Positions 1 to 5,375 of a stretch of DNA of 13,826 bases are shown here, one piece after another. The notes beneath the pieces were generated by a model. That model searched no databases. It had not been told where the DNA came from and saw only the letters and a program-made list of their open reading frames with translations. The translations under genes were made by a program, and so were the position numbers. Numbering within the stretch: position 1 is the stretch's first letter; each line of letters opens with the position of its first letter. Source of the stretch: Bacteroidetes bacterium QS_8_68_15 (GTDB lineage: Bacteria; Bacteroidota; Rhodothermia; Rhodothermales; Salinibacteraceae); contig PXTR01000014.1 of NCBI GenBank assembly GCA_003023245.1, forward strand, positions 665-14,490, given 5' to 3'.

Positions 1-2
1 GG

Positions 3-611
3 CGGCCCGCCCGCTTCGTGCGCCGCTACGACCCCAAACGCGACGCCGAGCGGCTCGACGGCTTCGTGCACCGCACCTTCCAGCCCATCGACGCGCGCTG
101 GCTGGTGAAGAACCTCTCCGCCGCGCTTCGCCGCTACGGCTCGATGCAACGCCTCTTCGCGCGCCACCTTGCGCCGCAAGACGACCACGTGGGGCCGGCC
201 ATTCAAGGCTTCAGCGAAACGATTCTCGGGATCGACCCTGACACGCCGGCGCGTCTGCGCAAACACCTGGCGCGCCCCGAAGCCGGCAGCGCCTGCAAGC
301 GGCTGGCGATGTACCTGCGCTGGATGGTGCGCGGCGGCGGGCCGGTGGACTTCGGCCTCTGGCGGCGCATCCGGCCCGCGCAGCTGCTGGTGCCGCTCGA
401 CACGCACAGCGGGCGCACCGCGCGGCGCCTCGGCCTCATCCGCGGGCGCAAGTCCAACGACTGGAAAGCCGCGCTCCAGCTCACGCGGCGCTGCCGGCCA
501 TTCTGCCCGCGCGACCCGGCCCGCTACGACTTCGCGCTCTTCGGGGCGGGCGTCTCGGGGGCGTCCGTGGCGGAGCGCTTTTCGCTCGCGGACGCCTCTC
601 CTGCCGGCTGA
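3..611 (+). CDS. TIGR02757/DUF2400 family protein, 5' truncated by window edge
   Basis: The first in-frame codon is at base 3 and the frame is open to the window edge, so the start lies outside. Family members are about 250 residues; about 200 C-terminal residues are visible. The match rests on characteristic family blocks in order: an F-V-H-R-T-F block, a G-S-A-C-K-R block followed by M-Y-L-R-W-M-V-R, D-F-G-L-W, a V-P-L-D-T-H segment, an R-L-G-L-I segment, and D-P-A-R-Y-D-F-A-L-F-G near the end. The layout of this family resembles a helix-hairpin-helix DNA glycosylase fold, but its biochemical function is not established, so no reaction is assigned. The stop (TGA, 609-611) lies 88 bp inside the 3' end of the convergent flavin reductase gene, and the overlap includes the conserved Y-D-F-A-L-F-G block. 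Family call secure, function unknown. Confidence 0.88.
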   Translation, partial: RPARFVRRYDPKRDAERLDGFVHRTFQPIDARWLVKNLSAALRRYGSMQRLFARHLAPQDDHVGPAIQGFSETILGIDPDTPARLRKHLARPEAGSACKRLAMYLRWMVRGGGPVDFGLWRRIRPAQLLVPLDTHSGRTARRLGLIRGRKSNDWKAALQLTRRCRPFCPRDPARYDFALFGAGVSGASVAERFSLADASPAG

Positions 612-1249
612 CCTCCGCGCCGGGGTTCCACCCGCACGCTCCGGTCGGCCGTCTGCTGAACGCCGGCGGGAAGCGCGCGGTACTCGCGCTGGTGATACAG
701 CAGCGGGTCGGCAGCGGGCACGCCCTTCGGATCTGTTTCGAGCGCGGCGTCGTCGGCGCCGGTCACGCGGCCGACGACGATGTCGGAGTCGCCGGCGCGG
801 TGACGCGCGTGCAGGCGACAGCGTAGCACGGCCCGCACGTCCGCCAGGACGGGCAGGTTCGTTTCGTCGTCGGCGCGCCACTCCACGGCCGCGAACTGCT
901 GCTGCGGCGCGGCCCCCGGGTCGGCGAAGCGCGCGGCCAGCTCCGCCTGCTCGCGGTGCAAAAAGTGCACGGCGAAGCGCTCTGCCTCGGCGAGCAAGCG
1001 GTACGTGCGCGCTTCCTCCGAGACGTTGAACGACACGAGCGGCGGACGCAGCGACACGCTGGCGAACGACCCGATGGTGATGCCGAATGGGCCGCCCGCT
1101 GCGGAACGCGCCGTCACGACGGTCACCGGCGCGGGGACCTGCCGCAAAATGGCCCGCAGCGCCGCTCCGCTGACGTCGGCCGTTTCGCCGGCAGCGTCGT
1201 CGTCGGTCGCCGTTTTGCCCGTCGCCGTGCTCATCGGTGCGGCCGTCAT
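524..1249 (-). CDS. Flavin reductase-like domain protein (FMN-binding split barrel)
   Basis: A 241-residue protein from the ATG at 1249; a second ATG at 1234 (Met6) is equally possible. The frame extends upstream, but that stretch is Arg/Cys-rich and unlike coding sequence. Residues about 30-195 form a flavin reductase-like domain: P-V-T-V-V-T-A near 41-47, G-I-T-I-G-S-F-A-S-V-S-L-R-P-P-L-V-S-F-N-V at 56-76 (the flavin phosphate-binding strand-loop), R-F-A-V-H-F-L at 91-97, and a closing L-L-Y-H-Q-R-E-Y-R near 183-191. Such proteins bind FMN or FAD and reduce it with NAD(P)H, or serve as oxidoreductases of other kinds; the substrate cannot be read here. The last ~45 residues are Ala/Pro/Ser/Glu-rich and probably disordered, and they overlap the convergent TIGR02757 gene. 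The gene lies 181 bp downstream of dnaJ on the same strand. No clear Shine-Dalgarno sequence. Confidence 0.87.
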   Translation of the reverse strand: MTAAPMSTATGKTATDDDAAGETADVSGAALRAILRQVPAPVTVVTARSAAGGPFGITIGSFASVSLRPPLVSFNVSEEARTYRLLAEAERFAVHFLHREQAELAARFADPGAAPQQQFAAVEWRADDETNLPVLADVRAVLRCRLHARHRAGDSDIVVGRVTGADDAALETDPKGVPAADPLLYHQREYRALPAGVQQTADRSVRVEPRRGGQPAGEASASEKRSATDAPETPAPKSAKS

Positions 1250-1329
1250 TGGTTTCGCAGAATAACAGCGGTGAAACTGCGAGCGCGGCAGGTTTGGTTC
1301 GGACGGAGCGCGTGCTCGTGCGCGGCACT

Positions 1330-1349
1330 GGACACAGCGCGCTGTGTCC
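1330..1349. promoter_or_regulatory. Perfect 20-bp palindrome between dnaJ and flavin reductase gene
   Basis: GGACACAGCGCGCTGTGTCC is an exact inverted repeat with 10-bp arms and no spacer. It lies about 80 bp upstream of the flavin reductase start and about 80 bp after the dnaJ stop, both on the minus strand. A perfect, loop-less dyad suits a dimeric protein-binding site. It could also act as an RNA hairpin, but no T-tract follows it in the minus-strand direction, so a terminator of dnaJ is less likely. The regulator is unknown. Confidence 0.45.
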
Positions 1350-1378
1350 CTACGTTTTCTTGCGGGCGTTGCCGTGCG

Positions 1379-1421
1379 GTCCGACGGTCCGCCGTCCATC
1401 GTCGGCCGTCCGCGGTCGCGC
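1379..1421. repeat. Degenerate heptamer array, GTC type, just after dnaJ stop
   Basis: On the plus strand GT recurs at 1379, 1387, 1394, 1401, 1408 and 1415, a period of 7 apart from one 8-nt step. Units read GTCCATC, GTCGGCC and similar; equivalently five consecutive units end in GTC between 1383 and 1417. The array begins 10 nt past the dnaJ stop codon on the minus strand. It belongs with the other period-7 arrays in this window. Confidence 0.6.
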
Positions 1422-1430
1422 CGCAGGCGC

Positions 1431-2663
1431 TCACGTGAACACGTCTTTGACCTTGCGGAAGAAGGACTTCTGCGGGCCGCCTTTTTCGTCAGGGTTCGGG
1501 GCGAAGGCCTCGTCCTCGCGCCAGGCCTCGAGCCGCTCGCGCTGCTCGTCAGTCAGCTCCTGGGGAGTCCAGACGTGCACGCGGATCATCTGGTCGCCCT
1601 CGCGGCCGCGGCGCGACACGTCCGGCAGGCCGCGGCCCTTCATGCGCAGGATCTTGCCCGGCTGCGTGCCGGGGTCGATCTGGAGGCGCGCCTGGCCGGA
1701 GAGGGTGGGCACCTCCGCCTCGGTGCCCAGCGCCGCGTCGGGGAAGGACAGGTGCAGGTCGTAGTAGATGTCGAGCTCCTCGCGGGCGAAGTGTTCGTGG
1801 GCCTTTTCCTTGATCTCGGCCTGCAGGTCGCCGGCGGGGCCGCCGCGCCGTCCGGCGTTGCCCTGGCCGCGGAGCGTCAGGTAGTGCCCTTCCAGCGCGC
1901 CCGCCGGCACGGTGACGGTGATGCTCTTCTCCTCCTTGCGCCGCCCTTCGCCGTGGCACTCGGGGCATTCGTTTTCCACCAGGCGGCCGTCGCCCTCGCA
2001 GGTGGGGCACGTCTGCACGTTGACCATCTGCCCGAAGACCGACCGTGAGACCTGGCGCACCTCGCCGTTGCCGTCGCAGGTGGAGCACATGATCAGGTCG
2101 TCGGCTCCGTTTTCGCCGCCGGTGCCGTCGCAGGCGTCGCACTCGACGAATTTTTTGACCTTGAGGCGCTTTTCGGTGCCCTCGGCGATCTCTTCGAGCG
2201 TGAGCGGGAGCGTCACGCGCAGGTCCGATCCCGGCTGGCCGCTCTGCCGCCCGCGCCTGCCGCCTCGGCGCTGCTGTTGTCCGCGCGCCTGGTTGAACAT
2301 TTCCTCGAAGACCGACCCGCCGCCGCCGCGCCCCCCGCGCTGCTGGCCGAAGATGTCGCCGAAGGCGTCGAAGATGTCTTCCACGTTGCGAAAGCCGGCC
2401 TGTCCGCGACCACGCCCGCCGCGACCGCCTGCGGCCCCGTTGTTGACGCCGGCGTGCCCGAAGCGGTCGTAGCGCTGGCGCTGTTCGGCGTCGCCGAGGA
2501 CCTCGTACGCCTCGGCGGCCTGCTTGAACTTCTTCTCGGCCTCTGGGTCGTCGGGGTTGCGGTCCGGGTGATGCTTCATCGCCTGCTTGCGATAGGCGCT
2601 TTGGATCTCGTCTTCGGAGGCGTCCTGCGAGACGCCCAGCACGTCGTAGTAATCGGCGGGCAT
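1431..2663 (-). CDS. dnaJ: Chaperone protein DnaJ (Hsp40)
   Basis: A 410-residue type I J-protein that delivers unfolded clients to DnaK and stimulates its ATPase in the cytoplasm. The J domain is at residues 4-68 with the HPD motif at 32-34. A Gly/Phe-, Gly/Arg- and Gln-rich linker runs about 70-145. The zinc domain has four CxxCxGxG repeats starting at Cys175, Cys193, Cys219 and Cys233, followed by C-terminal client-binding beta domains (about 245-370) and a short tail ending K-V-K-D-V-F-T. Full length for the family. The ATG at 2663 is fixed by the invariant start of the J domain (D-Y-Y-D-V-L-G). It is last of the hrcA-grpE-dnaJ set; the gap to grpE is 123 bp and contains a heptamer array 7 nt from the start codon. 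No Shine-Dalgarno sequence is evident. Confidence 0.98.
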   Translation of the reverse strand: MPADYYDVLGVSQDASEDEIQSAYRKQAMKHHPDRNPDDPEAEKKFKQAAEAYEVLGDAEQRQRYDRFGHAGVNNGAAGGRGGRGRGQAGFRNVEDIFDAFGDIFGQQRGGRGGGGSVFEEMFNQARGQQQRRGGRRGRQSGQPGSDLRVTLPLTLEEIAEGTEKRLKVKKFVECDACDGTGGENGADDLIMCSTCDGNGEVRQVSRSVFGQMVNVQTCPTCEGDGRLVENECPECHGEGRRKEEKSITVTVPAGALEGHYLTLRGQGNAGRRGGPAGDLQAEIKEKAHEHFAREELDIYYDLHLSFPDAALGTEAEVPTLSGQARLQIDPGTQPGKILRMKGRGLPDVSRRGREGDQMIRVHVWTPQELTDEQRERLEAWREDEAFAPNPDEKGGPQKSFFRKVKDVFT

Positions 2664-2670
2664 AGTATCA

Positions 2671-2713
2671 GTTGAACGTTGGAAAGTGGAAGGTGGAACG
2701 TTGTTCGTGAGCC
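2671..2713. repeat. Degenerate heptamer array, GTTGAAC/GTGGAAG type, upstream of dnaJ
   Basis: Six units begin at 2671, 2678, 2686, 2693, 2700 and 2707 on the plus strand, 7 nt long with one extra base at 2685. Examples are GTTGAAC, GTGGAAG and GTGGAAC. The array starts 8 nt from the dnaJ ATG, so it would be the last part of the dnaJ untranslated leader or the grpE-dnaJ spacer. It resembles the array upstream of gpmI at 8906-8940 (shared GTTGAA and GTGGAAG units). Confidence 0.65.
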
Positions 2714-2786
2714 TCCGCCGACCTCATCCAGCAACGCCCTCGCCGAGCGAGACACGAACCAGCGAGCGGACGACCCACGAACAGGG

Positions 2787-3548
2787 TCACTCGTCAGCAG
2801 ATTCGCCGGCGTTGCTGCTTTCCTCTTCGGCGGGCGGCTCCGGCTCGGTAGCGACGACGACGCGGCTGTGGCGCAAGACGCGCTCGCCCTCGTCTTCGTC
2901 GTCGGCGTCGGTTTCCATGCGGTAGCCGCGGCGGATTTCCGCCAGCACGGTGCCGGGGTCGGTGCCCTCGGGGGCGGGCTGCTGCATCATCGCTTCGTGC
3001 TTGTTCTCGTCGAAGGGGTGCCCCTCCGCCGCAATGGGCTCGACGCCCAGCCCCGCGAGGGCGCGCTCAAACTTGTCCTCAACCATCTGCACGCCGTCGT
3101 AGAGCGTGTCGCCGCTGCCGCCGTCTTCTTCTTCTTCGGCGTCTTCGGCGGCGGCGAGAGCGCGCTGGAGGTCGTCGAGCACCTCGAGCATGGGGCGCAG
3201 CGCAGCGGCCTTCGCCTGCGTGGCGCGGCGGCGCTGCTCCTTGGCGGCGCGGCGGCGCACGTTTTGCAGTTCGGCGGCGGTGCGCAGGAGACGGTTGTTG
3301 GTTTCCTCCTGCTCGGCGAGCGCCTCCTCCAGCTCGGTGCGGAGGGCGTCCGCCTCGGTCTGCGGCGCAGCGTCTTCGCTCGCTTCTTCCGAAGCGTTTT
3401 CGGTCGCCTCTCCGGACGCTTCTTTAGAACGGTTCTCTTCGGAAGCAACCGCGGCGGGGTTGTCCCCGTCAGCGGCGAGATCCGGCTCGGAGGACGCCTC
3501 GTCGGCGGTCGTTTGCTGCTGGTCGTGGTCGGCGTGCGAGTTCGTCAA
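2787..3548 (-). CDS. grpE: Nucleotide exchange factor GrpE
   Basis: A 253-residue protein that releases ADP from DnaK. The N-terminal ~65 residues are acidic and low in complexity. A long coiled coil (about 66-135) includes the family block around L-R-T-A-A-E-L-Q-N-V-R-R-R (88-100). The C-terminal beta domain has H-P-F-D-E-N-K-H-E-A-M at 177-187 and G-Y-R-M followed by R-V-L-R-H-S-R-V-V-V (208-232). An acidic insertion (about D214-E222, mostly D and E) sits between G-Y-R-M and R-V-L-R, where the family normally has a tight turn. The assigned start is TTG at 3548; no ATG precedes the core domain, so the N-terminus is uncertain. It lies between hrcA (168-bp gap) and dnaJ (123-bp gap) on one strand, most likely one heat-shock operon. 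Confidence 0.95.
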   Translation of the reverse strand: MTNSHADHDQQQTTADEASSEPDLAADGDNPAAVASEENRSKEASGEATENASEEASEDAAPQTEADALRTELEEALAEQEETNNRLLRTAAELQNVRRRAAKEQRRRATQAKAAALRPMLEVLDDLQRALAAAEDAEEEEDGGSGDTLYDGVQMVEDKFERALAGLGVEPIAAEGHPFDENKHEAMMQQPAPEGTDPGTVLAEIRRGYRMETDADDEDEGERVLRHSRVVVATEPEPPAEEESSNAGESADE

Positions 3549-3575
3549 GGGGCGAAGCAGGTCAGCGAGAAAAGA

Positions 3576-3610
3576 GTAAAACGTAAGGCGTGATGCGTAA
3601 TTCGTGAAGC
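3576..3610. repeat. Degenerate heptamer array, GTA type, upstream of grpE
   Basis: Five units in exact 7-nt register start at 3576, 3583, 3590, 3597 and 3604 on the plus strand, each of form GTRnnnC (for example GTAAAAC and GTAAGGC). The array lies 28 nt upstream of the assigned grpE start, in the hrcA-grpE gap. The unit GTAAAAC is shared exactly with the array at 7345-7379, where it is on the other strand. Confidence 0.7.
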
Positions 3611-3716
3611 TGCCGGATTGCAGAGGCGCAAAGAAGATTCGCAGGCGGACGTTTTCGGACGGGCTTCCGTCGGTAGAGCAAGGGGGAACGTGAGGCGGGC
3701 GATGGTCATCACGCGC

Positions 3717-4997
3717 TCACGCATCCGCCCGGCTCATCAGGCGGGCCGTGTTTTCCACGAGGGCCATGACGCGCCCGTAGTCCATGCGTGTGGGCCCGAG
3801 CACGCCGACGGCGCCGACGGCGTCGCCGCGCCGGAAGTGCGCAGTCACGACCGAGTATTGCTCGACGCGCTCGGCGCCGGCCGCGCGGTGCTCGCTGCCG
3901 ATGCTCACGAACGGGTCGCCGGGAAGCGCGCTGCCCCCGGTCTTCTCGTCGCCGCCGGAGGCCGCGGCGGCTTGCAGGCGCTCGGCCCAGCGGGGCCCCT
4001 CGCGAGGTACGCCCTCGCGGGTCGTGTCGGCGGCCGCCTCGCCCTCGGACAGATCGGCGACCTCTTCGAGCAGACGCACGACGCGGTCTTCGTCCTCGAC
4101 CATCTCGATGAGGGCGCGCAGGTCGTCGACCTCCTGAAACTCCGGCTGCGCCATCAGGCCCTGCGTGCCGCCGTGGCGCAGGCGTCCTTCCGCCGGTTCG
4201 CTGAACAGCAGAGCCGCTTCGTCGCGCATCAGGCGAATCACGCCGGCGGGGTCGCTGCTGCGGTCGCCTGCCAGGTCGCCGGTGCGCTCCTCGAAGGTGC
4301 GGCGAATCTCCGCCAGCGTCAGCCCGCCGAGGCGCTCGTTGAGGATCGAGACGATGCGCGCGAGGTCGTGGCGGCGCACCCCAGGAGTACTTCCTCCCGT
4401 ACGGTCGGGGCGCAGATTCTCCTCGGCCTCGGCTTCGAGCACGAGCGTCTTGACGAGCCCGCCGTTGACGCTGAGCACGAACATCAAGCGTCCCCCCGCC
4501 AGCGGCACCAGTTCCAGCCGTTCGAGCACGCTCGTCGAGAGGCGCGGGCTGAGGACCACCCCCAGCAGGTCGGTCAGCCGGCCCAGCAGGCGTGTGCTCT
4601 CGCGCAACAGGTCGTCCACGTCGCCGATGCGCTTCGAGAGCACGGCGCGCACGGCCTGCTGCTCCGCCGCCGCGAGGCGGGGCTGCTCCATCAGTTCGTC
4701 GACGAAGGCGCGGTAGCCGCGCTCGGTGGGACGCCGCCCGGCCGAGGTGTGCGGCTGATCCAGAAAGCCGCGCCGCTCCAGGTCGCTCATCGTGTTGCGG
4801 ACGGAGGCGGAGCTGAGGTCGATGCCCGGATGCTCCCGCGCGACGGTGCGCGAGCCGATGGGCCCGGCCGTCTCGATGAAACGCTCGACGACGAAACGCA
4901 GAATCGCCTGCTCACGCTCCGTCAGATCGAAGCGGCGCACCTCGCCGCCGCCGCCAGCGCGGGGGTCCGAAGTATTCGCCTCGTCGTGCGTGCTCAT
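3717..4997 (-). CDS. hrcA: Heat-inducible transcriptional repressor HrcA
   Basis: A 426-residue repressor of chaperone genes. It classically binds CIRCE operators and loses activity when GroE is occupied. I chose the ATG at 4997, which precedes a short Gly-rich segment and then the winged-helix DNA-binding domain (residues about 24-100: L-T-E-R-E-Q-A-I-L-R-F-V-V, G-P-I-G-S-R-T-V, S-S-A-S-V-R-N-T-M-S-D-L-E-R-R-G-F-L, H-T-S-A-G-R-R-P-T). The longer frame to 5096 adds Arg/Cys-rich residues that look non-coding. The C-terminus keeps the family block G-V-L-G-P-T-R-M-D-Y-G-R-V-M-A-L-V. HrcA is usually about 345 residues; the extra length comes largely from an acidic/Ala-rich insertion in the last third. 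It heads the hrcA-grpE-dnaJ set. I found no CIRCE (TTAGCACTC-N9-GAGTGCTAA) upstream. Confidence 0.96.
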   Translation of the reverse strand: MSTHDEANTSDPRAGGGGEVRRFDLTEREQAILRFVVERFIETAGPIGSRTVAREHPGIDLSSASVRNTMSDLERRGFLDQPHTSAGRRPTERGYRAFVDELMEQPRLAAAEQQAVRAVLSKRIGDVDDLLRESTRLLGRLTDLLGVVLSPRLSTSVLERLELVPLAGGRLMFVLSVNGGLVKTLVLEAEAEENLRPDRTGGSTPGVRRHDLARIVSILNERLGGLTLAEIRRTFEERTGDLAGDRSSDPAGVIRLMRDEAALLFSEPAEGRLRHGGTQGLMAQPEFQEVDDLRALIEMVEDEDRVVRLLEEVADLSEGEAAADTTREGVPREGPRWAERLQAAAASGGDEKTGGSALPGDPFVSIGSEHRAAGAERVEQYSVVTAHFRRGDAVGAVGVLGPTRMDYGRVMALVENTARLMSRADA

Positions 4998-5135
4998 AAC
5001 GATACGCCCTGACCGAAGAGGAAAAGCAGGCTCGGGATGCGTCGCGAAGGCCCGGCACGAACGGCCGTGCGGCGCGCCGAGATAGACGAACGGCACTGGC
5101 GGAGGCTATTCCGTCAGCGCCACATACCAAACCGT

Positions 5136-5160
5136 CCCTGCACGCAGGGAGTTTCGAAAC
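5136..5160. promoter_or_regulatory. Two adjacent palindromes, candidate operator
   Basis: 5136-5149 is CCCTGC-AC-GCAGGG (6-bp arms, 2-nt centre). 5151-5160 is the perfect palindrome GTTTCGAAAC, one base further on. They lie about 140 bp upstream of the hrcA start and about 100 bp upstream of the sppA -7 element. Paired dyads of this kind suggest a protein-binding site. Which gene they control is unknown. Confidence 0.4.
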
Positions 5161-5190
5161 GAGCACGACGCGACGCCCCTCGGAGCCACG

Positions 5191-5228
5191 TTCAAACGCT
5201 CTGCGGGACGTGTTTGCAGAGGCTTGAA
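5191..5228. promoter_or_regulatory. Interrupted inverted repeat upstream of sppA promoter
   Basis: Arms TTCAA (5191-5195) and CTCTGC (5199-5204) pair with GCAGAG (5216-5221) and TTGAA (5224-5228), giving 11 base pairs with a 3x2 internal loop and an 11-nt centre. It ends 32 bp before the TATCTTTG element, where an activator or repressor of sppA could bind. It could equally end a leader transcript running toward sppA; no T-tract follows. Confidence 0.4.
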
Positions 5229-5260
5229 ACGCTGCGCCCGGCCCACGCGGCGCGAAGGCG

Positions 5261-5268
5261 TATCTTTG
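5261..5268 (+). promoter_or_regulatory. Bacteroidota-type -7 element for sppA
   Basis: TATCTTTG matches the TAnnTTTG consensus recognised by the primary sigma factor of Bacteroidota exactly. It lies 107 bp before the sppA ATG, giving a predicted leader of about 100 nt that contains the heptamer array. A -33 TTG at the expected 19-21 nt spacing is not present (nearest TTG is 34 nt upstream), so the match is to half the promoter only. Confidence 0.5.
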
Positions 5269-5274
5269 CGCGGC

Positions 5275-5330
5275 GTGTTGCGTAAAGCCTCTTGCGTAAC
5301 CTGTATCGCGCGTTGCATATTGTGTAACGG
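5275..5330 (+). repeat. Degenerate heptamer array in the sppA leader
   Basis: Eight 7-nt steps from 5275 to 5330 in exact register, with unit starts at 5275, 5282, 5289, 5296, 5303, 5310, 5317 and 5324. Five of the eight units begin with GT (for example GTGTTGC and GTAAAGC), and most contain TTGC or GTAA. It starts just after the predicted sppA transcription start and ends 45 nt before the ATG. This is the longest and most degenerate array of the set. Confidence 0.6.
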
Positions 5331-5375
5331 CCGCCTGCCCCTCCCCCGCCCTCCCTGCTTTCCCAGACTCTCGCC

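Larger units (their letters stand above)
4998..5375. other. Divergent regulatory region between hrcA and sppA (378 bp)
   Basis: No convincing gene. Holds, from the hrcA side: plain GC-rich leader (4998-5130), two adjacent perfect palindromes (5136-5160), an 11-bp-stem interrupted inverted repeat (5191-5228), a Bacteroidota-type -7 element facing sppA (5261-5268), a heptamer array (5275-5330), and a C-rich leader ending at the sppA start (5331-5375). The density of dyads fits control of two divergent stress or envelope genes. No CIRCE element was found. Confidence 0.7.

Noticed and set aside
1250..1399. N-terminal extension of the flavin reductase to an ATG at 1399
   Set aside because: The added 50 residues are Arg/Cys-rich and unlike the family, and would run across the 20-bp palindrome; the starts at 1249 or 1234 fit better.
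2679..3593. 304-codon plus-strand frame opposite grpE
   Set aside because: Antisense of grpE; its Val/Leu/Gly/Phe runs are the complement of the Glu/Asp/Ala-rich GrpE tail.
3656..3673. GACGG/CCGTC hairpin between hrcA and grpE
   Set aside because: Short stem with a tetraloop; in the direction of transcription it is followed by A residues, not T, so it is not a terminator and shows no other support.
3618..5012. Long plus-strand open frame opposite hrcA
   Set aside because: It mirrors hrcA, has an Arg/His/Ala-rich composition typical of antisense frames in GC-rich DNA, and shows no recognisable domain.
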